Positions 9,141-16,898 of a DNA stretch of 33,999 nt are shown piece by piece; position 1 is the stretch's first letter; every line of letters begins with the position of its first letter. Under the pieces are notes generated by a model. It saw nothing but the letters and a program-made list of their open reading frames with translations. It did not search any database and was not told where the DNA came from. The position numbers were made by a program, and so were the translations under genes. Source of the DNA: Alphaproteobacteria bacterium (GTDB lineage Bacteria; Pseudomonadota; Alphaproteobacteria; Rhizobiales; JAKIUO01); contig JAJRRW010000120.1 of NCBI GenBank assembly GCA_024279115.1, positions 1 through 33,999 on the forward strand, written 5' to 3'.

Positions 9141-10433
9141 ATGGCAAATGTGGTGGTAGTGGGCTCCCAGTGGGGCGATGAAGGCAAGGGCAAGATCGTT
9201 GACTGGCTGTCGGAACGTGCTGATGTGGTGGCCCGTTTTCAGGGTGGTCACAATGCCGGTCATACGCTGGTTATCGATGGCGTCACTTACAAATTGTCGT
9301 CCTTGCCCTCTGGCGTTGTACGCGGCGGCAAATTATCGGTGATCGGCAATGGCGTTGTGCTTGACCCCTGGGCGCTGATGGAGGAAATCGCCTCGATCAC
9401 CGACAAGGGCGTCGACATTACCCACGAGAATTTACGCATTGCCGAGAATACCACGCTCATTCTGCCCGTTCATTCGCAGCTTGACCAGTTGCGCGAAAAA
9501 GCTGCTGGCAAGAACAAGATCGGCACCACAGGGCGCGGTATTGGCCCAGCCTATGAAGACAAGGTCGGGCGGCGCTCGATCCGTGTCATGGACTTGCAAA
9601 ATCTCGATAGTCTGCGCGCCAAGATCGACAAGCTGTTAATCCATCACAATATTTTGCGTCGTGGCATGGGCGAGCCAGAAGTTGATGGCGATGAGCTATA
9701 TGAAAAAGTCGCCGCCATTGCGCCAACCATCACGCCCTATATTGAACCCGTCTGGAAACTGCTCGATGAGCAGCGAAAAGCTGGCAAACGCATCTTGTTT
9801 GAAGGGGCGCAAGGGGCGCTTCTAGATATTGACCATGGCACCTATCCCTATGTCACCTCCAGCAATACGGTGGGTGCCAATGCGGCAACCGGTTGTGGTA
9901 TCGGTCCAGGCTTTCTTGACTATGTGCTGGGCATCACCAAGGCTTACACCACCCGCGTCGGCGAGGGGCCTTTCCCAACAGAGCTGTTTGACGAAGACGG
10001 CAAGCGGCTTGGGGAGCGCGGCCATGAATTTGGTACGGTCACGGGGCGCCAGCGCCGTTGCGGCTGGTTTGATGCCTGTCTGGTGCGCCAGACCATCAAA
10101 GTGTCTGGCATTAATGGTATCGCCCTCACCAAGCTTGATGTGCTGGATGGCTTTGAGGAGCTCAAAGTCTGCGTGGCTTATGAACTGGATGGCCAGAGGA
10201 TTGACTATTTCCCGGCCTCTGAAGGGGCGCAGGCGCGCGTCAAGCCGATCTATGAGACGGTGCCGGGCTGGTCGCAATCCACCGAGGGCGCTCGCTCCTG
10301 GGCTGATCTACCAGCAGAAGCGGTCAAATATGTGCGCCGTATCGAAGAACTGATCGAGTGCCCGGTGGCGATGTTATCCACCAGCCCCGAGCGCGAAGAC
10401 ACTATACTTGTAACGGATCCATTCGAGGGTTAG
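9141..10433 (+). CDS. purA: Adenylosuccinate synthetase
   Basis: PurA makes adenylosuccinate from IMP, aspartate and GTP, the first committed step to AMP. The 430-residue product has the P-loop-like [16 protein letters not shown] at residues 8-23, [57 protein letters not shown], and [12 protein letters not shown] with the late GTP-binding TKLDVLDGF. An ATG lies at 9135 too, but GAGGA (9130-9134) touches it directly and is 6 nt from the ATG at 9141, so 9141 is the start. A DsrC-like gene begins 9 bases after the stop and is probably co-transcribed. Confidence 0.97.
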   Translation: MANVVVVGSQWGDEGKGKIVDWLSERADVVARFQGGHNAGHTLVIDGVTYKLSSLPSGVVRGGKLSVIGNGVVLDPWALMEEIASITDKGVDITHENLRIAENTTLILPVHSQLDQLREKAAGKNKIGTTGRGIGPAYEDKVGRRSIRVMDLQNLDSLRAKIDKLLIHHNILRRGMGEPEVDGDELYEKVAAIAPTITPYIEPVWKLLDEQRKAGKRILFEGAQGALLDIDHGTYPYVTSSNTVGANAATGCGIGPGFLDYVLGITKAYTTRVGEGPFPTELFDEDGKRLGERGHEFGTVTGRQRRCGWFDACLVRQTIKVSGINGIALTKLDVLDGFEELKVCVAYELDGQRIDYFPASEGAQARVKPIYETVPGWSQSTEGARSWADLPAEAVKYVRRIEELIECPVAMLSTSPEREDTILVTDPFEG

Positions 10434-10442
10434 ATCTTCGAC

Positions 10443-10808
10443 ATGAGAACAAGACCAGATAAAATATCGACATTGGTGGTGGGCGACAGGCAGCTCCAGC
10501 GCGACGGGCACGGCTATCTGCTTGATCCCTCGCTATGGGATAAAGAGGTTGCCGCCGCGATCGCCGGTGAAGAGGGTCTCGACTTGACGAGCCAGCATTG
10601 GGCGGTCATCAGCTATATGCGTGACTATTATGACGAGCATGATATTCCCGCCGATGCGCGCTTTGTTTTTGGGTTTCTGGCGGATCATCTCGGCACAAAC
10701 AAAACCGCTGCGCGGCGTCATTTTTTCGAGCTGTTTCCCTATGGCTATGTCAAACAGGCTTGCAAAATTGCCGGCATGCGCCAACCGCGCGCCTGGAGCA
10801 CGGGATAA
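10443..10808 (+). CDS. TusE/DsrC-family protein lacking the C-terminal cysteine
   Basis: The 121-residue product is a member of the DsrC/TusE family, which carry sulfur on cysteines of a flexible C-terminal arm. The fold is recognisable from GYLLDPSLWDKEVAAAIA, LTSQHWAVISYMRDYY and the arm FPYGYVKQACKIAGMRQPR. E. coli TusE ends with ...PKPVKCI and keeps only the penultimate cysteine; DsrC has two. Here the last residues are RAWSTG, with no cysteine, while the inner one (KQACKIAG) is present. This is the reverse of TusE, so classic tRNA 2-thiouridine relay is doubtful. It lies 9 bases after purA, with GAGGG 13 nt ahead of the ATG. Confidence 0.85.
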   Translation: MRTRPDKISTLVVGDRQLQRDGHGYLLDPSLWDKEVAAAIAGEEGLDLTSQHWAVISYMRDYYDEHDIPADARFVFGFLADHLGTNKTAARRHFFELFPYGYVKQACKIAGMRQPRAWSTG

Positions 10809-10890
10809 AGGCCAGAGGTGCAAAGGGGGTGCCCAAAGGGTTTTGCGCAACAGGCCATTCCAGAAAACGGTTTTGCCTCTTTGATTTGCT

Positions 10891-10923
10891 AATCCCGCAC
10901 GATGGTTGTCAATCTCGCACGAT
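10891..10923. promoter_or_regulatory. Direct repeat with 20-bp period upstream of the MFS gene
   Basis: AATCCCGCACGAT (10891-10903) is repeated as AATCTCGCACGAT (10911-10923), 12 of 13 bases the same and exactly 20 bp apart, which puts both on one face of the helix. The second copy ends next to the ribosome-binding site of the transporter gene. It may be a pair of operator half-sites acting on the transporter. Confidence 0.5.
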
Positions 10924-10938
10924 AAAGGAAGCTTGCCT

Positions 10939-12114
10939 GTGAGCCGGACATCCCAGCGTATCAAGGTGTTAAGCGCCGGTATTTGCAGCTTTATCTTGAT
11001 GGTGGGGATTGCCCGGTTTGCCTATACGCCGTTGCTGCCGCAAATGCAGCAGCAGGCAGGCTTGAGCGTCGCGGGTGGTGGCTGGCTGGCGGCAATCAAC
11101 TATATGGGCTATCTGGCCGGGGCCATTCTTGCCGCGATGATTGCCAGTGCGGCGTTGAAATATCGTTTGTACCAGATCGGCCTTGTGGTTGCGCTCATAA
11201 CAACGATCATGATGGGGATCACCGAGCATTTCTGGATATGGTCATTGTCGCGTTTTTTGGCGGGGCTTAGTAGTGCGGCTTGCTTCATGTTTGGCGCGGG
11301 GCTGGTCCTGAACTGGCTGATCCGCAATGAATATCGCCCCGAACTTGGCATCCATTTCAGTGGCGTTGGGCTGTCGATTGCTTTTTGCGCCCTTGCTGTC
11401 GAGCTGATGAAACACTGGCTTAGCTGGAGTGAGCAATGGCTGGTGTTGAGCCTGCTGGGCCTTGTCATAATGGTGCCAGCCTTTTTCTGGATGCCAGCGC
11501 CTAGCGCGCGCTCTGCTTTTACCGCCAGTGGGCGTGAGATGGTTGATCAGCCTCCCAGCTTGAAATTCATGCGGCTGTTCATGCTGGCCTATTTTTGTGC
11601 GGGCGTTGGCTATGCGGTCCCTGTGACCTTTATTGTGGCCATTGTTGATCAATTGCCGGGGCTGCAGGGCAGGGGCATCTGGGCTTTTGTGGTGCTGGGT
11701 TTGTCCGCCGCGCCGGCGGTGGTTTTGTGGGACTTGCTGGCGCGAAGGTTTGGCGATCTTAATGCGCTCTTGCTGGCCTTTTTGATGCAGGTCATCTCGA
11801 TCCTGATCCCCGTGCTGACCCATAGTCTTGTGCCCATTGTGCTTGGGACAGCGTTGTTTGGTGCAAGTTTTTTGGGCATTGTCTCGCTGGTGTTGACCAT
11901 GGCGGGGCGCTATTACCCGTCCAACCCGGCCCAGATGATGGGTAAAATGACCATATCGTTCGGGATTGGTCAGATCGTTGCCCCGGCCATCGCCGGTATT
12001 TTGGCGCAGCAAAGCGGCAATTATAATAGTGGACTTTATCTGGCCGCCTCGATCATGGTTTTGGGGACATTACTGATCCTTCAGTTGCGCAGTCTGGAGC
12101 GGGTGAGCGAGTGA
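10939..12114 (+). CDS. MFS transporter, YbfB/YjiJ-like
   Basis: This is a 391-residue inner-membrane transporter of the major facilitator superfamily with about 12 hydrophobic segments. The start (GICSFILMVGIARFAYTPLLPQMQ, then VAGGGWLAAINYMGYLAGA) is characteristic of the YbfB/YjiJ group, whose substrates are mostly unknown. The second half repeats the pattern (AYFCAGVGYAVPVTFIVAIVDQLPG). The GTG at 10939 is chosen because AAAGGAAG at 10924-10931 sits 7 nt upstream; a TTG at 10906 has no such site. It follows the DsrC-like gene after 130 bp and precedes the GST-like gene, and may form a loose unit with either. Confidence 0.88.
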   Translation: MSRTSQRIKVLSAGICSFILMVGIARFAYTPLLPQMQQQAGLSVAGGGWLAAINYMGYLAGAILAAMIASAALKYRLYQIGLVVALITTIMMGITEHFWIWSLSRFLAGLSSAACFMFGAGLVLNWLIRNEYRPELGIHFSGVGLSIAFCALAVELMKHWLSWSEQWLVLSLLGLVIMVPAFFWMPAPSARSAFTASGREMVDQPPSLKFMRLFMLAYFCAGVGYAVPVTFIVAIVDQLPGLQGRGIWAFVVLGLSAAPAVVLWDLLARRFGDLNALLLAFLMQVISILIPVLTHSLVPIVLGTALFGASFLGIVSLVLTMAGRYYPSNPAQMMGKMTISFGIGQIVAPAIAGILAQQSGNYNSGLYLAASIMVLGTLLILQLRSLERVSE

Positions 12115-12184
12115 GTCAGAAAAACGGTATGCCCCATGGGAGCTGGCTGGTAGAACAGGGCAGGTTTACAATAGGAGGTTTATT

Positions 12185-13153
12185 ATGAGCAGTGCCGAGA
12201 GCGAAATCATCTTACACAATTATCCGCAATCTCCTGTAGCCGAAAAGGTGCGGGTGGCGTTGGGCATCAAGGGCCTGTCCTGGCGCTCGGTCGAAATTCC
12301 GCGCCTCCCGCCAAAGCCCTTATTGATAAAGTTGACGGGGGGTTATCGCCGCACGCCGGTGATGCAGGTGGGCGCTGATATTTATTGTGACAGCGCGTGC
12401 ATCATAAAAGAGCTGGAGCGCCGCACCCCCGAACCGACCTTTTTTCCGACCAATGACAAGGGCTTGGTCTGGTGCCTCGCCCGCTGGACAGACATGGTAC
12501 TGTTTGATCTGTCCACCAGGATTGTGCTGGGAGCGGCTGGCGACGATTTGCCTGCCGATTTTGCCAAGGATCGCGGGCGGCTTTATTTTGGGCCGGACTG
12601 GCGCCAGAGCATGAAAGCAGCAGGTGCCAATCTGCCGCATCTGGTGTCTCAGATCCAGGCGCCCTTGAGCTGGTTTGATGAGCAACTGGCCGATGGTCGC
12701 GCGTTTTTGCTTGGTGAGCGCCCCGCCGCCATTGATGCGCAGATTTATTTCGTTATCTGGTTTTTGCGTGGCCGCTGGGATGGTGGACCTCCCTTATTGT
12801 CACAATTTCCCGCCCTTGAGCGCTGGGAAGCCAATGTCAAAGCCATTGGTCATGGAGAACGCAGCGAGATGACCGGGGAGCAGGCGATTGCGCGCGCTGC
12901 TGCGTGTACCCCGCTTGCCGCTATTGCTTCAAGCGCCGATGATCCCCAGGGGCTGCGGCCTGGCATGCAGGTGAGTATTGTGTCCGATATTGATGCCGGA
13001 GAACGCCCGGTCGAGGGAGAGATAAAGGCGGTCACTGGCCAGTCCATCACCCTTGGCCACTCATCCAAAGATCTGGGGGAGGTCTGCGTGCACTTCCCGC
13101 GAGCAGGATATGTTGTGCAGACCCTGGGACGCGATACGCTCCTTCGGCGGTAA
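12185..13153 (+). CDS. Glutathione S-transferase family protein with C-terminal extension
   Basis: The 322-residue protein begins with a thioredoxin-like GST domain (IILHNYPQSPVAEKVRVALGIKGLSW, then GGYRRTPVMQVGADIYCDSACIIKEL, residues 8-80), followed by the helical GST domain to about residue 225 (WFDEQLADGRAFLLGERPAAIDAQIYF). Canonical GSTs end there at about 200-230. Here about 85 more residues form a predicted beta-rich piece (GLRPGMQVSIVSDIDAGE ... EVCVHFPRAGYVV). The same kind of extension is known to me from other proteobacterial GST-like proteins, without function. The ATG at 12185 has a full AGGAGG at 12174-12179. A terminator follows at 13234. Confidence 0.88.
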   Translation: MSSAESEIILHNYPQSPVAEKVRVALGIKGLSWRSVEIPRLPPKPLLIKLTGGYRRTPVMQVGADIYCDSACIIKELERRTPEPTFFPTNDKGLVWCLARWTDMVLFDLSTRIVLGAAGDDLPADFAKDRGRLYFGPDWRQSMKAAGANLPHLVSQIQAPLSWFDEQLADGRAFLLGERPAAIDAQIYFVIWFLRGRWDGGPPLLSQFPALERWEANVKAIGHGERSEMTGEQAIARAAACTPLAAIASSADDPQGLRPGMQVSIVSDIDAGERPVEGEIKAVTGQSITLGHSSKDLGEVCVHFPRAGYVVQTLGRDTLLRR

Positions 13154-13233
13154 TCAATCTCTCACTTCAGTGGGGCAAAACCAGGTCAATCTTCCAGATT
13201 TGTCTTGAAAGAGGCATCGTCGAGACAAGGAAG

Positions 13234-13267
13234 CTGCAATGATACTATTGTCATTGCAGTTATTTTT
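13234..13267 (+). terminator. Rho-independent terminator after the GST-like gene
   Basis: CTGCAATGA (13234-13242) and TCATTGCAG (13251-13259) form a perfect 9-bp stem with an 8-nt loop, followed by TTATTTTT. It ends the unit read from 12185 and isolates the cytochrome genes that follow. Confidence 0.85.
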
Positions 13268-13416
13268 ACTTGTCCCTACTTCTTTCAGGGCAAGCGCATC
13301 TAAAATCTGTTTATAGGTTTATGATCTGGAGATTTCTTTGTGGTACAGTATATGTGTTTGTACTTAGTAAGTATTAAAACAAATAAGCATGCGGATTAAT
13401 GTATAGAAGCAGTCTA

Positions 13417-13463
13417 ATCATTTAAATGATGTAAAAAATCATTTATATTGACGCAGATCATTT
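13417..13463 (+). promoter_or_regulatory. FNR-like box and phased ATCATTT repeats upstream of the cytochrome operon
   Basis: TTGAC-GCAG-ATCAT (13448-13461) matches the FNR/FixK consensus TTGAT-N4-ATCAA in 8 of 10 positions and lies about 80 bases ahead of the cytochrome start codon. Before it stands a perfect 14-bp palindrome, ATCATTTAAATGAT (13417-13430). The word ATCATTT recurs at 13417, 13438 and 13457, spaced 21 and 19 bp, roughly two helical turns. The 390-bp gap from 13154 to 13540 is otherwise AT-rich and non-coding. Control by oxygen or nitrogen oxides through a Crp/FNR-type regulator is an inference. Confidence 0.5.
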
Positions 13464-13540
13464 GCCATCTACTTCAATGCGCCGATACTAAAGGTGTAGA
13501 AATAATCTCTGAAAAAACTGATCTTGTGAAGGAGGCGAAG

Positions 13541-14248
13541 ATGAAAAGTTTAAAAACGTTCCTGTTTATAATAATCGGTATAATGTTTGTTTCGTCACTA
13601 CCTGCCAAAGCTTTTGATGAAGGGGCGATCGCTCGCGGTGGTATGCTCTATGACAAGTGGTTCAAGGTTATCAAGGCGGATAAGCCCGAGGATACTCATC
13701 CGGCGTGGCCTGCGGCCAATACCAGGAAAAAAGGCAATATGACCTGGCGTTACAAATCCTGCCATGGCTGGGATCAAAAAGGTGCCAAGGGGGCCTACGC
13801 TTCTGGTTCCTACAAGACCGGTATCAAGGGCGTTGACGGCATGGTCGGTGCCGACACAGCGAAGATCATTGCGGTGCTAAAAGATGATACCCACAAACTG
13901 TCTGGTAAAATGTCTGACGCCGATTTTATGGACCTTGCCTTGTTCGTCAGGGCAGGGATCGATATCGACAAATATATTGATAGTGAAAAGAAGGCTCCAA
14001 AGGGTGGAAATGTCGCCACTGGTGCAAATTATTTCAACACGATCTGCGCTGGTTGTCACGGCAAGGATGGAGACTTGCCAAAGGATATGAAAACAACGCT
14101 TGGCAAGCAGATGTCAAATCCCTGGGAAGTCCTGCACAAGATCATGAATGGCCAGCCGGGCGAGCAAATGCCCGCTTTACGGATGCTTGATGCTCAGATC
14201 ATTGTCGACATCATGGCTCATCTGGCGACACTGCCAAAAGAAAAATAG
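13541..14248 (+). CDS. Di-domain cytochrome c with one degenerate haem motif
   Basis: This is a 235-residue periplasmic electron-transfer protein with a signal peptide (FLFIIIGIMFVSSLPAKA, residues 6-23). The C-terminal domain has a complete haem site CAGCH (about residue 170) and a likely methionine ligand in GEQMPALRM. In the N-terminal domain the corresponding site reads WRYKSCHGWD; relatives have a cysteine where the tyrosine is. The codon is TAC, one base from TGC. Covalent haem there would hang on a single cysteine, or haem may be absent. The ATG at 13541 has AAGGAGG at 13529-13535. The NapC-type gene follows 95 bases downstream, so the two probably exchange electrons. Confidence 0.88.
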   Translation: MKSLKTFLFIIIGIMFVSSLPAKAFDEGAIARGGMLYDKWFKVIKADKPEDTHPAWPAANTRKKGNMTWRYKSCHGWDQKGAKGAYASGSYKTGIKGVDGMVGADTAKIIAVLKDDTHKLSGKMSDADFMDLALFVRAGIDIDKYIDSEKKAPKGGNVATGANYFNTICAGCHGKDGDLPKDMKTTLGKQMSNPWEVLHKIMNGQPGEQMPALRMLDAQIIVDIMAHLATLPKEK

Positions 14249-14274
14249 CCTGCAGCTTGTGATTTTGGCCCTGC

Positions 14275-14307
14275 GCTCTCAATCTTGATTTTTTCCGGGT
14301 TGAGAGC
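14275..14307 (+). other. Hairpin between the cytochrome c and NapC genes
   Basis: GCTCTCAA (14275-14282) pairs perfectly with TTGAGAGC (14300-14307) around a 17-nt loop that contains TTTTTT. It is not followed by a T tract, so it is more likely an mRNA processing or stability element setting different levels of the two gene products than a terminator. Confidence 0.4.
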
Positions 14308-14343
14308 AGACCTCAATTCAATTTCACTGTAGGAAGCGCTCCC

Positions 14344-14922
14344 ATGATTACAAGATTATGGAAATGGTTTTGGCAGCCTTCGGCCCGTTTCGCCTGGGGG
14401 GGGATTTTCTTTGTGGGTGGCTTTGCTGGTATTGTTTTTTTTGGCGGTTTGAATGCGGCAATGGACTATACCAACAAAATGGAATTTTGTATCTCCTGTC
14501 ATGAGATGCGCACCACCGTCTATGAGGAATACAAGAAGACCGCGCATTACCAAAATGCCTCTGGTGTGCGGGCGATTTGTTCGGATTGTCATGTGCCAAA
14601 GGACTGGACCGCCAAGCTGATCCGAAAGGTCAAGGCGACCAAAGAGCTTTACCACAAGCTTGTAGGAACCATCGGCACGCCTGAAAAGTTCGAGGCCAAG
14701 CGGCTGGAGATGGCAAAAAATGTCTGGACCTCCATGAAAGCATCAGATTCGCGTGAATGTCGCAATTGTCATAGCTATCAAGCCATGGCCTTTCATAAAC
14801 AGTCTCGCCGAGGGGCGAAAGAAATGCGTGAGGCATTTGAAAAGGGTGAAACCTGCATTGAATGCCATAAGGGCATTGCCCACAAAAAACCTGTCGACCC
14901 CGATGACGAGGATGAAGATTGA
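14344..14922 (+). CDS. NapC/NirT-family tetrahaem cytochrome c
   Basis: Proteins of this family are anchored in the inner membrane and pass electrons from quinol to periplasmic reductases. The 192-residue product has one N-terminal membrane helix (WGGIFFVGGFAGIVFFGGL, about residues 19-37) and four CxxCH haem sites: CISCH, CSDCH, CRNCH and CIECH. The first is followed by EMRTTVYEEYKKTAHYQNASG, typical of NapC/NrfH. It ends in an acidic tail DPDDEDED. AGGAAG at 14331-14336 precedes the ATG. No terminal reductase gene is nearby; the upstream cytochrome c is the obvious partner. Confidence 0.94.
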   Translation: MITRLWKWFWQPSARFAWGGIFFVGGFAGIVFFGGLNAAMDYTNKMEFCISCHEMRTTVYEEYKKTAHYQNASGVRAICSDCHVPKDWTAKLIRKVKATKELYHKLVGTIGTPEKFEAKRLEMAKNVWTSMKASDSRECRNCHSYQAMAFHKQSRRGAKEMREAFEKGETCIECHKGIAHKKPVDPDDEDED

Positions 14923-15067
14923 GGGGGGGGGTATGCGTCAGGGTATTTCTGGTTAAATCATGTGCTCCCAGCTCTTTCCAACAAAAGCAGGCCTTATCGG
15001 TTGCGCTTGCTTTCGCTTGTCCGCATAATAATGGCAATGCGCTTTTGGTGATTCGGCGGGAGTTTTT

Positions 15068-16873
15068 ATGCAAGGCCTTGGGCTGATACAAATAGCGGTG
15101 TTCTTGATGGTGGCGGCGATTGCTGCGCCCATTGCCAAGAAGCTCAAGATCGGTTCGGTGCTCGGATATCTGATCGCCGGCTTTTTGATTGGCCCCTATG
15201 GCATCGGCTTTATCTATCAGCTTTATGATGTGGAAAATATCCTCCATATCGCCGAATTTGGCGTGGTGCTGCTGCTGTTTCTCATCGGCCTGGAGTTGCG
15301 TCCCAAACGGATCTGGGCCATGCGCTCGGCGATCTTTGGTCTGGGAGGCGCGCAGGTTGTCGGTTCGGCCCTGATGTTGATGGCCTTTGCGCTTTTGGCC
15401 AATGTGACAGCCATTGTGGCGTTATTTATTGGCCTGTCTCTGGCTCTTTCCTCTACTGCGTTTGTATTGCAGGTGCTTGAAGAGCGCGGCGAGTTGACAA
15501 AAAAACACGGACGTCTGGCCTTTTCCGTGTTGCTGTTTCAGGATCTGGCCGCCATCCCGCTCATCGCCCTTGTGCCATTGTTTGCCATCAATCAGGCGGG
15601 CTCTGGCCAGATGGACTTTTGGGCAGCCGGTACGGCAATCGCAACGATTATTGCGGTCGTGATATTTGGTCACTATGTGTTGAATGAGCTCTATCGTCTT
15701 GTCGCGGCGACCAAAGTGCGCGAAGCCATGACGGCCAGTGCGCTGCTGACGGTGGTTGGGGTGGCGCTTTCAATGGAGCATGCCGGTTTGTCGGCAGCTC
15801 TTGGCGCGTTTATCGCAGGGGTCATTCTGGCCGACAGCGAGTACCGCCACCAGATCGAGGCTGATCTGGCACCGTTTGTCGGCCTGCTGCTGGGCCTGTT
15901 TTTTATCTCTATCGGCATGTCGCTGGATATTTATGTGTTACGCGACGAATATCAGATGGTATTGCTGGCGGCCACCGGGCTGATTGCGATAAAATTTATT
16001 ATCATGTATCTGCTGGCCCGCTGGCGCGGCTTGCCCAATGCTCCCTCAAGACGCCTTGCGATCATCTTGTCGCAAGGGGGCGAGTTCGGATTTGTGCTGT
16101 TCACATCTGGTGTTATCGCGGGGGTGCTTGAACCGTCATTAGCCAAGATTTTGACCCTTGCGATCACGTTGTCGATGGTATCAACACCGCTTTTGCTTTT
16201 GCTTGATGATCTCTTGTTAAAGAGGCAGGCAGGTGATCAGGCGGTGCCGGTGTTCGATAAGCCACGAGGGCAGCAGGGACATATTATCGTTGCTGGATTA
16301 GGGCGGTTCGGGCAGATTATCACCCGTGTCCTGAGCGCCAGGAAAATACCTTTTACAGCTCTTGATACCAGTTCTACGCAAATCAACCTGATCAAGAAAG
16401 CCGGCTTTGTCGGCTATTTTGGCGATGCCTCGCGTCTTAATATTCTGCGCGCCAGCCGCATCGACAAGGCAGCGGGGTTCGTTCTTGCCGTGGGAAATGT
16501 TGAAGGCTCGCTGAAAATCGCCAAAATTGTTCGCGAACATTATCCCGATTTACCGATCTTTGCGCGGGCCCGCAATCGCCAGCATGTCCATCAATTGATG
16601 GATTTGGGCGTAACGGTTATTCGGCGCGAGACTTTTTTATCGGCGGTGGAACTCACCAAGGATATTTTGACCACGGCATATTATGAAGCGGATGACACAG
16701 TCAATCGCGATCTCAAGCGTTTTATGGAGCATGACAGGGCGCGCCTTTATGACGATTACAAGCATTTCACGGATATCGAGAAATTACGCGCCGCCAATCG
16801 AACCGCTGCTATTGAACTTGAAGAACTGTTCGCCAGTGACAGCAAGAGCGATGATGAGCAGGCTAAAAATTAA
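15068..16873 (+). CDS. Monovalent cation:proton antiporter, CPA2 family (Kef/YbaL type)
   Basis: This 601-residue inner-membrane protein should exchange K+ or Na+ for H+. The membrane part (residues 1-380, about 12-13 hydrophobic segments) shows the CPA2 features IGYLIAGFLIGPYGIGF-like loop near residue 40, LLLFLIGLELRPKRIW, SVLLFQDLAAIPLIAL, and LGAFIAGVILADSEYRHQIEAD. It is followed by a TrkA-N (RCK) Rossmann domain from about residue 397 (GHIIVAGLGRFGQIITRVL), which in relatives senses nucleotides or glutathione adducts. The C-terminal 80 residues are helical and charged. GGGAG at 15058-15062 supports the ATG. The gene is 145 bases after napC but with its own leader, so probably independent. 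Confidence 0.93.
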   Translation: MQGLGLIQIAVFLMVAAIAAPIAKKLKIGSVLGYLIAGFLIGPYGIGFIYQLYDVENILHIAEFGVVLLLFLIGLELRPKRIWAMRSAIFGLGGAQVVGSALMLMAFALLANVTAIVALFIGLSLALSSTAFVLQVLEERGELTKKHGRLAFSVLLFQDLAAIPLIALVPLFAINQAGSGQMDFWAAGTAIATIIAVVIFGHYVLNELYRLVAATKVREAMTASALLTVVGVALSMEHAGLSAALGAFIAGVILADSEYRHQIEADLAPFVGLLLGLFFISIGMSLDIYVLRDEYQMVLLAATGLIAIKFIIMYLLARWRGLPNAPSRRLAIILSQGGEFGFVLFTSGVIAGVLEPSLAKILTLAITLSMVSTPLLLLLDDLLLKRQAGDQAVPVFDKPRGQQGHIIVAGLGRFGQIITRVLSARKIPFTALDTSSTQINLIKKAGFVGYFGDASRLNILRASRIDKAAGFVLAVGNVEGSLKIAKIVREHYPDLPIFARARNRQHVHQLMDLGVTVIRRETFLSAVELTKDILTTAYYEADDTVNRDLKRFMEHDRARLYDDYKHFTDIEKLRAANRTAAIELEELFASDSKSDDEQAKN

Positions 16874-16898
16874 TCATTGCTTGTGGAATTGAGCCCGG

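Noticed and set aside
9135-9143. ATG at 9135 as purA start
   Set aside because: The GAGGA ribosome-binding site touches it; the ATG at 9141 has correct spacing and fits the family N-terminus.
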